Assembly (NCBI GenBank): GCA_040773385.1
Contig: JAXGWH010000001.1
Location: 132,334 to 196,333, forward strand
DNA from: Aeriscardovia sp040773385
Lineage (GTDB): Bacteria > Actinomycetota > Actinomycetes > Actinomycetales > Bifidobacteriaceae
Direction of reading: 5' to 3'
DNA: 64,000 bases
The notes beneath the pieces were generated by a model. The model ran no database searches. It worked only from the letters and a program-made list of their open reading frames with translations, and had not been told where the DNA came from. Of this stretch, positions 32,538-40,846 are shown piece by piece. Numbering within the stretch: position 1 is the stretch's first letter; the number at the start of each line of letters is the position of its first letter. Both the position numbers and the translations under genes were made by a program.

Positions 32538-32662
32538 AAATATAACCGTGGATGCTGGGAGTTCGCTGGGCGCGATGACGGGCCGGCGGTCAGCGGTACC
32601 CCCGATGTCTCTCTGTGATATCTCTCTCTTCTCTCTCCGATATCGCCGACCGGACGAGGACA

Positions 32663-33421
32663 TCACACGCGCACGTCGATGGTCTTCGGCAACGATTTCT
32701 CCTGTTCGAGGATCTTCTTGTCGTTCTCCTCGATGTCATGATGGAGCTTCTGCATCGTCATCTCCACGTGGTTGAGTTCCTCCGCCACGTCCAGCAGGGT
32801 CTTCGAATGCTCGGCGGCATCGGAATCAGGGATGTTGTTCTTATAGCGCAGCTCGTGCTCCAGACTGGCCCAATAATCCATCGCCACCGTGCGCAGCTGG
32901 ACCTCCACCGGGGTCACATGCGGCCCGTCGATCAGATAGACGGGTACCGTCAGGATGAGGTGCAGGCTGCGGTAGCCATTGGGCTTGGGATTCTTGATAT
33001 AGTCCTTCACACGCAGCACGCGCACGTCCGCCTGGCGGGAGAGAAGCTCCGAGACCGTGTACACGTCATCCACGTAATTGCAGATCACGCGGATGCCGGC
33101 GATGTCACGCAGATTCTGCTGCATGCTCGTGATCGTGAGCGGCAGCCCCCGGCGCTTGAGCTTGCCGAGGATGGAATCGAGCGACTTGAGCCGTGAGACC
33201 ATATGGTGGATCGGATTGGAGAGGTTGCGATAGCTGTAAGCGTCATCGAGATTCTCGAGCTTGGCGCTCACCTCGCGCATCGCCCCCGCATACACCTGCA
33301 GCGTGGCGGCGAGCTTCTCGAGGTCTGTGAAGCCGTCACCGGCCCCGTAGCGTTCGACGAGCTCATTGAACTCGCTGTGCAGGTTCTCGACGTTGAATTC
33401 GGTTTTCTTCTCGGGAATCAT
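32663..33421 (-). CDS. Small alarmone synthetase (RelA/SpoT synthetase domain only)
   Basis: A 252-residue stand-alone (p)ppGpp synthetase. The synthetase domain shows NPIHHMVSRLKSLDSILGKLKRRG (substrate lysines and arginines), DIAGIRVICNYVDDVYTVSELL with the magnesium-binding Asp, KDYIKNPKPNGYRSLHLI (G-loop, pyrophosphate transfer), and VEVQLRTVAMDYWASLEHELRYK with the catalytic Glu. There is no hydrolase domain and no TGS domain, which fits the RelQ group. The C-terminal 40 residues are helical. GAGGTGAAGG precedes the ATG. It would raise alarmone levels independently of ribosomes, alongside a long RelA/SpoT encoded elsewhere. Confidence 0.92.
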   Translation of the reverse strand: MIPEKKTEFNVENLHSEFNELVERYGAGDGFTDLEKLAATLQVYAGAMREVSAKLENLDDAYSYRNLSNPIHHMVSRLKSLDSILGKLKRRGLPLTITSMQQNLRDIAGIRVICNYVDDVYTVSELLSRQADVRVLRVKDYIKNPKPNGYRSLHLILTVPVYLIDGPHVTPVEVQLRTVAMDYWASLEHELRYKNNIPDSDAAEHSKTLLDVAEELNHVEMTMQKLHHDIEENDKKILEQEKSLPKTIDVRV

Positions 33422-33590
33422 CCTTCACCTCACTGGATGACTGACTGACGGATTGCCTTCGCAGACCAATGATAAAAGCGCGTCTGACAGCTGATAAAAA
33501 TGCGTCTGGCAGCGTGCGGACGGCATTGGGGGATGACATCCAGGACAAGAACGGGGGACATCCGGGCCTGCCCGGCAGAAGGGTCACGGC

Positions 33591-33596
33591 TAGAAT
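33591..33596 (+). promoter_or_regulatory. Leaderless promoter -10 (TAGAAT) of miaA
   Basis: TAGAAT, then CAAGGCC, then the ATG at 33604: a 7-nt spacing with no ribosome binding site. Confidence 0.7.
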
Positions 33597-33603
33597 CAAG
33601 GCC

Positions 33604-34617
33604 ATGACCATCTGGCAGATCCCCTTGCGAAACCGCGTCGTTTCTATTGTCGGACCGACCGCCTCCGGCAAGACGGCGCTCGCCATCGCGCTCGCCCGTG
33701 CGCTCAGGGAGAAAGGGCAGAAGGCTGAGATCCTCAACGCCGACGCCTACCAGATGTACAAAGGCATGGATATCGGGACGGCGAAACCGACGGCGGCGGA
33801 ACGGGCCGCCGTCCCGCATCATCTGCTCGACATCATCGATCCTGCCGAGCCGATGAGCGTGGCGCGATTCCAGAAAATCGTCCGCGATGAGATCGTCCGG
33901 CTCGACGCACTGGGGATCCGTAGCATTCTGGTGGGCGGATCGGGACTGTATGCCCGCGCCGCAACTGATGTCATGGGTCTCGAACCGCATGATGAGAAGG
34001 TGCGCGCCGTGCTGGAGGAACGGGCCTGGCAGGAGGGGCCCTCGGCGCTCTTTGCCGAGTTGGAGGAGAAAGACCCGAGGGCGGCGGCGGGGATGGACCC
34101 GCGCAACGTGCGGCGCACCGTCCGCGCTCTCGAGGTCATCGCCCTGACGGGGAAGCCGTATTCCTCCTCGCTGCCGACGTACCAGTATGCGATGCCAGTG
34201 CTGCAGATCGGCCTCGACCTGCCCAGGGCGGAGCTTGACCGCAGGATCGGCCTGCGGACGGGACAGATGCGCCGGGAGGGTTTCCTGGACGAGGCCCGTC
34301 GTCTGCAGGGCCGTCTCGGCCCGACCGCCTCCCATGCCATCGGCTACCCGCAGATGCAGGCGGTCCTCGACGGGAGCCTGTCGCAGGACGAGGCGTTCGA
34401 GCAGATCGCGCAGAAGACGCGACGGCTGGCCCGCAAGCAGATGGGCTGGTTCGGCCGCGACCCCCGCATCCACTGGCTGGAGGCGCTGGATCCGGATGTT
34501 GAGGCGAAGGCGCTCGATCTGGTGGGCACCGCCGACGCGGGCGGGTTCGCCGCGGATGACGGCCCGGTGGCCCCCACACGCCATCATCTCGGCGATATCG
34601 ACCGGCCCGGCGCGTAG
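33604..34617 (+). CDS. miaA: tRNA dimethylallyltransferase
   Basis: Enzyme that transfers an isopentenyl group to A37 of tRNAs reading UNN codons. The 337 residues contain the P-loop VGPTASGKTALAIALA, ILNADAYQMYKGMDIGTAKPTAAERAAVPHHLLDIIDPAE and VGGSGLYARA, all MiaA hallmarks, plus the tRNA-gripping MDPRNVRRTVRALEV and the C-terminal ATRRLARKQMGWF-like TRRLARKQMGWFGRDPRI. The start at 33604 is supported by the leaderless TAGAAT arrangement; the longer frame to 33469 is unconserved. The ftsK gene starts 13 bp after the stop. Confidence 0.95.
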   Translation: MTIWQIPLRNRVVSIVGPTASGKTALAIALARALREKGQKAEILNADAYQMYKGMDIGTAKPTAAERAAVPHHLLDIIDPAEPMSVARFQKIVRDEIVRLDALGIRSILVGGSGLYARAATDVMGLEPHDEKVRAVLEERAWQEGPSALFAELEEKDPRAAAGMDPRNVRRTVRALEVIALTGKPYSSSLPTYQYAMPVLQIGLDLPRAELDRRIGLRTGQMRREGFLDEARRLQGRLGPTASHAIGYPQMQAVLDGSLSQDEAFEQIAQKTRRLARKQMGWFGRDPRIHWLEALDPDVEAKALDLVGTADAGGFAADDGPVAPTRHHLGDIDRPGA

Positions 34618-34630
34618 TCTGGGAGGCATT

Positions 34631-37600
34631 ATGACCTCTCGTACCCAGCATTCCTCCCGCATGCACGCAGGCTCGTCCTCCCGGCCCTCACCCGGATCGT
34701 CGGCCCACGACACCGGCCGTTCCCGGTCCGCGCGCGGCACTGGCACCGACCCGGACGAGACTGCCGAAACAGAGCCGACGTGGAAGAAAATCCTGCTCGC
34801 GGTGCCGCGCGGCCTGGGCCGGCTTGTGCGCGCCATCACCGGCACCGGCGACGACTATGACCCCGCCTACCGGCGTGACGGCCTGTGCTTCCTGCTCATC
34901 GTGCTCGCCGTCCTGTTCATCGCCAGCGAATGGTTCCGTGTGCAGGGCGTGTTCGGCCGATTCCTGCATCTTGTGGCCTCGAGCCTGTTCGGCATCATGA
35001 GCGTGCTCGTGCCGGTGGCGCTGCTCTATGCGGCGTTCCGTCTACTGCGCCACGGAGGCAGGGGACGGGCGAACGGGCAGATCTTTGCCGGCGCGGCGAT
35101 GCTGCTCTGGTCCGTCTGCTCGATCATCGATGTGGTGATGATCGCCCCGGTCCGGCATTTCGACATCGCGGCGATCGGCTCGGCGGGCGGTCTTCTCGGC
35201 TTTGTCCTCGGCTCGCCGCTGGCCTGGGGGCTGAGCAGCGGTTTCGCCATCGCCATCTTCGTCATCATCGCGCTGGCGGCCGTGCTGCTGATGACGGGCA
35301 CCCATGTGCAGCAGGTGGGGGACTGGTTCGCGCACATCTGGCACCGGCTGCGTCATGAGCCTGATCCCCGCGAGGAGTCCTCCGCGGAGGGGCAGCAGGC
35401 CCGGCCGTCCAACTCGGTGCGAGTCGATCCGGCCACAGGCGAGATCCTTGATGACGGACCCGTGACGCGCGAGGGGCTGCATCTAGCCGCCGGGGTGCCC
35501 ACGCACGATGACGGCGACGACGGGCACGAGCGCCGCGACGGGGGCACGGCCGCGGACAAGCCGGGGCAGGCCGGGCGGAAAGGCTTCTTCCATCGCCTGT
35601 TCTCCCGTTTCTCGCACAAGAAAGAGGATGACGGGCTTTCCGTGTACGAGGGCAACACGGCGTTCGATACGGCGGTGGACAGCGCCGATGACGCGCGTCG
35701 TGTGCAGGTGGAGCCCACCGGCATGTCCGCCCTGCCGCAGACGGTGCCCGGTCCCCGTTCCGGCCAGGCGGCCTCCGGCGCGGCCCCGTTCCCGCCGTCC
35801 ACGGCGGCGGTCAACCAGCGGCCGACGGGCTCGGCCTCCATCACCTCCGAGCCGCTCGGCGCGGTGGCCACGACAGGCCGTCCCACCGATTCCGGGACTG
35901 CATCGATGATGCCCGTGGCTCCTGGTGCCGTCCCGTCGCGTCAAGCCCCATCCGACGCAGGACGCACCGGGCGGCAGGGGCTCGGTTCGCCGTCCTCCTC
36001 CCGCAACAACGGCTCCGGCACCCAGTCGGATCCCTCCGGGCTGCAGCCGCTCAGCCCCGAGCAGGCGAGGATGCAGTCGCAGGTCCCGGTAGGATTCGGC
36101 GCAGCAGGCGGCTCGACCGTCGATGGCAACGGTCTGCCGGTCAGAAATACCGGTGCCGCCGGTGCGGACGGCGTGCTGCCCGCCGACACACGCACACCGG
36201 AACAGAAGTCGATGAACCCGAACGCCGGGATGGACCCCGCGCTCGAGGCGAGCTACCAGCTGCCGCCGATGGGTCTGCTCTCCCAGGGCCAGCCGCATGC
36301 GGCCAAGACCGCCGAGAACGAGCGTGTGATCCAGTCACTGCGCTCCACCTTCAAGCAGTTCAATGTGGACGCGCGCGTCGTCGGCTTCCTCCGCGGTCCG
36401 ACCGTCACACAGTATGAGGTCGAGCTCGGGCCGGGCACCAAGGTGGAGAAGGTCACCAACCTCAAACGCAACATCGCCTACGCCGTGGCGAGCCAGGAGG
36501 TGCGCATCCTTGCGCCCATCCCCGGCAAATCCGCTATCGGCATCGAGATCCCCAACCGCGACCGCGAGATCGTCCATCTGGGCGATGTCCTGCGCTCGAA
36601 GAAGGCGCGCGACAACCACAACCCCATGCTCACCGCCGTCGGACAGGACGTGGAGGGCAACACGGTGGTCGCCGACCTGACGAAGATGCCGCATCTGCTC
36701 GTGGCCGGCGCCACCGGCTCGGGCAAGTCGAGCTTCGTCAATTCCATGCTCATGAGCATCCTCATACGCGCCACCCCCGAGCAGGTCCGCCTCATCCTTG
36801 TGGACCCCAAGCGAGTGGAGCTGACTGCCTATGCGGGCATCCCGCACCTTCTCACCCCGATCATCACCGACCCGAAGGAGGCGTCCGTCGCCCTGCAGTG
36901 GGTGGTCAAGGAGATGGACGCCCGCTACGACGACCTTGAGCACTTCGGCTTCCGGCACATCAAGGACTACAATACGGCGGTGCGCGAGGGAAAGGTGCAT
37001 GATCCCGACCCCGACCGCGTCATCGCCCCGTACCCGTACATCCTCATCGTCGTGGACGAGATGGCCGACCTCATGATGATCGCCAAAAATGATGTGGAGG
37101 ATTCCATCCAGCGCATCACCCAGCTTGCCCGCGCCGCCGGCATCCATCTCGTGCTCGCCACGCAGCGCCCGTCCGTCGACGTCATCACCGGTCTCATCAA
37201 GGCCAACATCCCCTCCCGCTTCGCCTTCGCGACGAGCTCGGCCACCGACTCGCGCGTCATCCTCGACACGACGGGCGCCGAGGACCTCATCGGCCAGGGA
37301 GACGGCCTGTTCCTGCCGATGGGCCGCTCCAAGCCCATCCGCGTGCAGGGCGCCTGGGTCAACGAGTCGGAGATCCGCGCGGCGACCGATTTCATCCGGC
37401 AGGAGCGCCGGCCGCGCTACCGCGAGGACATCGCCCAGATGACCTCCGGCGCCTCGAAGAAGGAGCAGCAGCAGGCGGATATCCCCGATGACATCGGTGA
37501 TGACCTCGATGATGTGCTCCAGGCCGCCCAGATCATCATCTCCACACAGTTCGGCTCCACCTCCATGCTGCAAAGAAAACTGCGTGTGGGCTTCGCCCGT

Positions 37601-37810
37601 GCCGGCAGGATCATGGACATCCTCGAATCCCGGCATATCGTCGGCCCGTCCGAAGGATCGAAGGCGCGCGAGGTGCTCGTCCCTGCCGGCGCATTGCCGC
37701 AGGCGCTGGCCTATCTGCGCGGGGAAAGCCCGACACTGGACGTCTCTTCGGCCGGACCGGCCGATTCCGTAGACCCGCAGGCCGACGGACAGGTCAGCCC
37801 GCGAGTGTGA
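34631..37810 (+). CDS. ftsK: DNA translocase FtsK/SpoIIIE
   Basis: Septal DNA pump that clears chromosome ends and activates XerCD at dif. The 1059-residue protein has an N-terminal membrane domain with four to five segments (residues about 75-235), a long Pro/Ser/Gly-rich linker (about 240-550), and the motor: VVGFLRGPTVTQYEVELGPGTKVEKV, Walker A GATGSGKSS (about residue 694), Walker B ILIVVDEMADLMM and LVLATQRPSVDVITG. The gamma winged helix follows (DVLQAAQIIISTQFGSTSMLQRKLRVGFARAGRIMDILE), which reads the orienting sequences. GGGAGG precedes the ATG. Both Xer partners are encoded at 9.6 and 16.1 kb. Confidence 0.95.
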   Translation: MTSRTQHSSRMHAGSSSRPSPGSSAHDTGRSRSARGTGTDPDETAETEPTWKKILLAVPRGLGRLVRAITGTGDDYDPAYRRDGLCFLLIVLAVLFIASEWFRVQGVFGRFLHLVASSLFGIMSVLVPVALLYAAFRLLRHGGRGRANGQIFAGAAMLLWSVCSIIDVVMIAPVRHFDIAAIGSAGGLLGFVLGSPLAWGLSSGFAIAIFVIIALAAVLLMTGTHVQQVGDWFAHIWHRLRHEPDPREESSAEGQQARPSNSVRVDPATGEILDDGPVTREGLHLAAGVPTHDDGDDGHERRDGGTAADKPGQAGRKGFFHRLFSRFSHKKEDDGLSVYEGNTAFDTAVDSADDARRVQVEPTGMSALPQTVPGPRSGQAASGAAPFPPSTAAVNQRPTGSASITSEPLGAVATTGRPTDSGTASMMPVAPGAVPSRQAPSDAGRTGRQGLGSPSSSRNNGSGTQSDPSGLQPLSPEQARMQSQVPVGFGAAGGSTVDGNGLPVRNTGAAGADGVLPADTRTPEQKSMNPNAGMDPALEASYQLPPMGLLSQGQPHAAKTAENERVIQSLRSTFKQFNVDARVVGFLRGPTVTQYEVELGPGTKVEKVTNLKRNIAYAVASQEVRILAPIPGKSAIGIEIPNRDREIVHLGDVLRSKKARDNHNPMLTAVGQDVEGNTVVADLTKMPHLLVAGATGSGKSSFVNSMLMSILIRATPEQVRLILVDPKRVELTAYAGIPHLLTPIITDPKEASVALQWVVKEMDARYDDLEHFGFRHIKDYNTAVREGKVHDPDPDRVIAPYPYILIVVDEMADLMMIAKNDVEDSIQRITQLARAAGIHLVLATQRPSVDVITGLIKANIPSRFAFATSSATDSRVILDTTGAEDLIGQGDGLFLPMGRSKPIRVQGAWVNESEIRAATDFIRQERRPRYREDIAQMTSGASKKEQQQADIPDDIGDDLDDVLQAAQIIISTQFGSTSMLQRKLRVGFARAGRIMDILESRHIVGPSEGSKAREVLVPAGALPQALAYLRGESPTLDVSSAGPADSVDPQADGQVSPRV

Positions 37811-37884
37811 TCTGACGGTCCTCGGTCTCTATTCGGTGCGGTGGTTAGCATGGGGAAAGCAGTAGATAGACAGAAAGGTCGACC

Positions 37885-38856
37885 ATGACCGACAACCCGT
37901 CAGGTTCCACCGCAAAGAACGACACGCCGCAGAACGTCGTCCGTCACGACACGTCCATCGAGGCCGACCGCCTCGCAGGGGCGGGGAGCACGACGCACCG
38001 GCTCCTGGCACAATGGAAGACGCCCGCGAACATCACCACGATGGTGCGCATCGTCCTCGTGATCGTCGCCATTGTTCTGGCGTGCCTTGCCGGTCCTTGG
38101 GGTCATGACAATTATGGGCTGCGCTGGACAGCGACGGTCCTGTTCGTCATCGCCGCGAGCACGGATAAACTGGACGGCTATCTCGCCCGCTCGCGCAATG
38201 AGGTCACAGATCTGGGCAAGATCCTCGATCCCATCGCGGATAAGCTCCTGACCTGCTCTATGCTCGTCGTCCTGTCCGTCTTCTCCGAGATCCCGTGGTG
38301 GGTCACCATTCTCTTCCTCATCCGTGAGATCGGCATCACCATCTGGCGGATGGTCTCGCTCGACAAGCATAGCCTCGTCATCCCGGCCAACTGGCCCGGC
38401 AAGCTCAAGACGGTGTTCGAGTGCGTGGCCACCGCCCTGCTTCTCGCCCCGCTGTGGCAGTTCGACGGTGCGGTGATGTTCCACGACGGCTGGTGGGGCG
38501 CCATCTTCTTCGAACCCGGATCCTGGTCGTACTGGTATGAGCTGTTCGCCTATGTGATCCTGGGTGTCGCGCTCGGCCTATGCCTCTATTCCGGCGGCAA
38601 CTACCTCTATCAGGCGCACGTACAGCTTGCCGTGCGTCGGAAGGCCGCCGCCCAGCAGACGGCCGAAGCGACGGACGGGACCGATGACGCCGACGAGACG
38701 GATTCCGCGGATGCAAAGGATTCCGTCAAATCTGCCAAAGATGAGGATGCAGATCAGCCGGATGAGGCGGGAACCGTCCCTCCTGCGGGCACGGGTTCTG
38801 ATCAGCCTGGTGACGCAGAGGCCGGTCATAAGGACGACGGAGCCCGCGACGAGTGA
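37885..38856 (+). CDS. pgsA: CDP-diacylglycerol-glycerol-3-phosphate 3-phosphatidyltransferase
   Basis: Membrane enzyme making phosphatidylglycerol phosphate, the precursor of phosphatidylglycerol and cardiolipin. The CDP-alcohol phosphotransferase motif D-G-x2-A-R-x8-G-x3-D-x3-D is complete in LDGYLARSRNEVTDLGKILDPIADKL (about residues 95-120). Four to six membrane segments are visible. The tail of about 85 residues after the last segment is extremely acidic (Asp/Glu/Ala/Thr-rich), which is unusual for PgsA. The start follows GAAAGGTCGACC; TAGCAT about 37 bp upstream is a plausible -10. The stop overlaps the start of cinA (TGATGA), so the two are translationally coupled. Confidence 0.92.
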   Translation: MTDNPSGSTAKNDTPQNVVRHDTSIEADRLAGAGSTTHRLLAQWKTPANITTMVRIVLVIVAIVLACLAGPWGHDNYGLRWTATVLFVIAASTDKLDGYLARSRNEVTDLGKILDPIADKLLTCSMLVVLSVFSEIPWWVTILFLIREIGITIWRMVSLDKHSLVIPANWPGKLKTVFECVATALLLAPLWQFDGAVMFHDGWWGAIFFEPGSWSYWYELFAYVILGVALGLCLYSGGNYLYQAHVQLAVRRKAAAQQTAEATDGTDDADETDSADAKDSVKSAKDEDADQPDEAGTVPPAGTGSDQPGDAEAGHKDDGARDE

Positions 38857-39440
38857 TGACAGAGCTGTCTCGTTCTGACGTGTCTCGTCCTGATGGGGGT
38901 GACCGGCGGGACACCGTGGGCGGTGATCCGGCCGCGTGTCTGATCCGGTTGTGTGTCCGGGAAGGCTGGCACATCGCCTGTGCCGAATCACTCACGGGCG
39001 GGCTGCTCGCCGATGCGTTCGTCCGGGTGCCGGGTGCCTCACGGGCCTTCCTCGGTTCGGCTGTCACCTATCACCTCGGTGCGAAGCGGCATCTGCTCGA
39101 TGTGGACGGTGCGCTGCTCGACCATGTGGGTGCCGTCGATGCCCGCGTCGCCCGCCAGATGGCGGAAGGGGCGGCGGTCGCCTATGCCCCGGCGCTGCTG
39201 CCGTTGGACGGGCCGGACGGTGCGGGGGATCCTTCGACGATCCTCGCCCTGTCCACCACAGGAGTCGCAGGCCCTGATTCGGATGGGTTCAAACCGGTCG
39301 GCCTCGTCTATATCGGTCTTCTGGTGCCTGGCCATCAGCCATGCAGCCGCGAGCTGCATATGAAGGGGGATCGGCAGAGTATCCGAGAACAGGCTGTCGA
39401 GGCCGCCCTTGACTGGGCGTGCGGAGCACTCGGTGTCTGA
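38856..39440 (+). CDS. cinA: CinA-like nicotinamide-nucleotide amidase
   Basis: A 194-residue protein consisting only of the CinA C-terminal (PncC) domain, which deamidates nicotinamide mononucleotide in pyridine nucleotide salvage. Diagnostic runs are HIACAESLTGGLLADAFVRVPGASRAFLGSAVTYH and LALSTTGVAGPDSDGFKPVGLVYIGL, with the catalytic Ser and Lys region. The N-terminal molybdopterin-binding domain of full-length CinA is missing, as is common in actinobacteria. It starts in the pgsA stop (GTG at 38853 is an alternative). The order pgsA-cinA-clgR-recA is conserved in actinobacteria. A run of nine Gs follows 21 bp after the stop. Confidence 0.92.
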   Translation: MTELSRSDVSRPDGGDRRDTVGGDPAACLIRLCVREGWHIACAESLTGGLLADAFVRVPGASRAFLGSAVTYHLGAKRHLLDVDGALLDHVGAVDARVARQMAEGAAVAYAPALLPLDGPDGAGDPSTILALSTTGVAGPDSDGFKPVGLVYIGLLVPGHQPCSRELHMKGDRQSIREQAVEAALDWACGALGV

Positions 39441-39461
39441 GACCCGTCGTGCGGCATGGCC

Positions 39462-39470
39462 GGGGGGGGG
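39462..39470 (+). repeat. G9 homopolymer between cinA and clgR
   Basis: Nine consecutive Gs, about 80 bp upstream of the SigH-type promoter of clgR. Such tracts slip during replication. Being outside coding sequence, a length change could only alter promoter geometry or the end of the pgsA-cinA transcript. Confidence 0.8.
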
Positions 39471-39550
39471 CGACGGACCGGTCCCGTCCGTCACAATCCC
39501 GTCCACCCAAAGTGAACAGATTGTTAACGTCCACGTGTCGCGGCAGATGC

Positions 39551-39576
39551 GGGAATATCTCCTCGAATTACTTGTT
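39551..39576 (+). promoter_or_regulatory. SigH/SigR-type promoter of clgR (GGAA-N18-GTT)
   Basis: GGGAAT at 39551 and GTT at 39574-39576 match the known consensus for SigH/SigR-type ECF factors, GGAA-N18-GTT, exactly. The start site would lie about 35 bp before the clgR ATG. In corynebacteria clgR is under SigH control, which supports the reading. A SigH-type gene is present at 1351. Confidence 0.7.
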
Positions 39577-39619
39577 ATAAGAAACGAATTAGGAAACAGC
39601 ACACAGAGAGGAATGCGAG

Positions 39620-40192
39620 ATGTCTATCACCACACAGCTCAACGTCATCGATTCCCGTCCCACCGCGACGGGTTCGCTGTCTGCCTCCTCTCGGCCGGCC
39701 CCCGACGCCGCGGCCCGTCATCTGACCGCGGCACAGAAGAAGGCCGTCGAATTCGCCCAGCGTCAGGTGATCTTCGCCCGCAGGGCGCAACAGGAACGCG
39801 CGCTCCAGCACGCACGCCTGCTCAAGCTGCAGAAGCATGAGGACGAGGATTTTGAGGCGACGCTTTCCGTCGCTTCCTCGTCCTCGCACAAGAACACGCA
39901 TGAGCAGGAAGGCTCCGCCATCTCCTTCCGTCGTACCCTCGGCCAGGTTCTCCGTACGCTGCGCCAGAAGGATCACAAGACCCTCCGTGAGGTTTCTGAG
40001 AAGGCGGGCGTCTCGCTCGGCTACCTCTCCGAGGTGGAGCGCGGCCAGAAAGAGGCAAGTTCCGAACTGCTCGGATCCATCTCGAATGCGCTCGGTATGC
40101 GTCTGTCGCAGACATTGCGTCTGGTGGCGGACGAGATCGAGAAGAAGGAAGATCAGGCCGCCCAGCCCCGTCAGATGGCCACAGCCGCATAA
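39620..40192 (+). CDS. clgR: XRE-family regulator ClgR
   Basis: Transcription factor that activates clp protease and stress genes in actinobacteria. The 190-residue protein has an extended, charged N-terminus (about 100 residues, long for ClgR) and a Cro/C1-type helix-turn-helix at about 103-160: FRRTLGQVLRTLRQKDHKTLREVSEKAGVSLGYLSEVERGQKEASSELLGSISNALGM. The YLSEVERGQKEASSELL run is the ClgR signature. GAGAGGAATGCGAG precedes the ATG. In Bifidobacterium breve ClgR has been reported to need RecA as a co-factor, and recA lies 0.65 kb downstream. A strong terminator separates clgR from the DUF3046-recA genes. Confidence 0.9.
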   Translation: MSITTQLNVIDSRPTATGSLSASSRPAPDAAARHLTAAQKKAVEFAQRQVIFARRAQQERALQHARLLKLQKHEDEDFEATLSVASSSSHKNTHEQEGSAISFRRTLGQVLRTLRQKDHKTLREVSEKAGVSLGYLSEVERGQKEASSELLGSISNALGMRLSQTLRLVADEIEKKEDQAAQPRQMATAA

Positions 40193-40288
40193 CACAGCGG
40201 CAGACAGGACCAGAGCTTCTGTCCGCTGTCTGTCGGCGATCGCCGGTACGGGACGGAGGGCACGGCATGATCCTGTCACTACTGCCCG

Positions 40289-40312
40289 GCCCCGCATCCG
40301 CGGGGCTTTTTT
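40289..40312 (+). terminator. Intrinsic terminator of clgR
   Basis: GCCCCGC-atcc-GCGGGGC followed by TTTTTT. Confidence 0.93.
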
Positions 40313-40415
40313 ATGAGCGGATGCGGATGATGGTACACGTCTCCGGGCTGGTGGACGCCCTTCCTGCGGACTGGCGTGCACCGGGGTGTCCGTCGCAGGT
40401 GCTGAGGTGGGACTC

Positions 40416-40670
40416 ATGCATGAGAGAGAATTCTGGCAGCTTCTGGACGAGGTGTTCGGCCACGCGTATGGACGTTCGCTCGCCCAGGACGAGCATCTTC
40501 CGAAACTGCATGATATGACCGCGCAGGAGGCGCTCGACGCCGGCATCAAGCCCCGGGTCGTCTGGAATGTGCTGTGCGACCAAATGGAGGTCCCGGACTC
40601 ACGGCGGTGGGGGAGCGCGCACAATGCGCCGCCGATGCCGCCGATGGGACGGATATCGGATCAGGGATGA
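40416..40670 (+). CDS. DUF3046 family protein
   Basis: An 84-residue protein of an actinobacterial family of unknown function that is almost always encoded immediately upstream of recA. The family pattern is clear: MHEREFWQLLDEVFGHAYGRSLAQDEHLPKLHDMTAQEALDAGIKPRVVWNVLCDQMEVPDSRRWG. GAGGTGGG lies 5 nt before the ATG at 40416. It is soluble and mostly helical. It precedes the recA LexA box, so it is probably transcribed separately from recA or as a low-level readthrough unit. Confidence 0.88.
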   Translation: MHEREFWQLLDEVFGHAYGRSLAQDEHLPKLHDMTAQEALDAGIKPRVVWNVLCDQMEVPDSRRWGSAHNAPPMPPMGRISDQG

Positions 40671-40702
40671 TGTCCGGGAAAGACCGCCGGACAGATGCTA
40701 TT

Positions 40703-40716
40703 CGAACAAATGTTCG
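40703..40716. promoter_or_regulatory. LexA (SOS) box of recA
   Basis: CGAACAAATGTTCG fits the Gram-positive SOS box CGAAC-N4-GTTCG perfectly. It covers the -35 region of the promoter whose -10 is TATGAT at 40726-40731, so LexA binding would block RNA polymerase. Confidence 0.9.
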
Positions 40717-40725
40717 GCTTCCTGC

Positions 40726-40731
40726 TATGAT
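40726..40731 (+). promoter_or_regulatory. recA promoter -10 (TATGAT)
   Basis: TATGAT lies 9 bp after the LexA box and about 115 bp before the recA start. The leader contains no obvious hairpin. Confidence 0.65.
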
Positions 40732-40846
40732 GAATCTGTCGGGAATCCGAGTTTTCCACAATCGCGTGCCGGAGGATCGTGCGCGCCGACGGACGGATAG
40801 CGTGGTCGATAACTGATCCGTCCACAAGGAAGAGAAAGGTGCTCCA

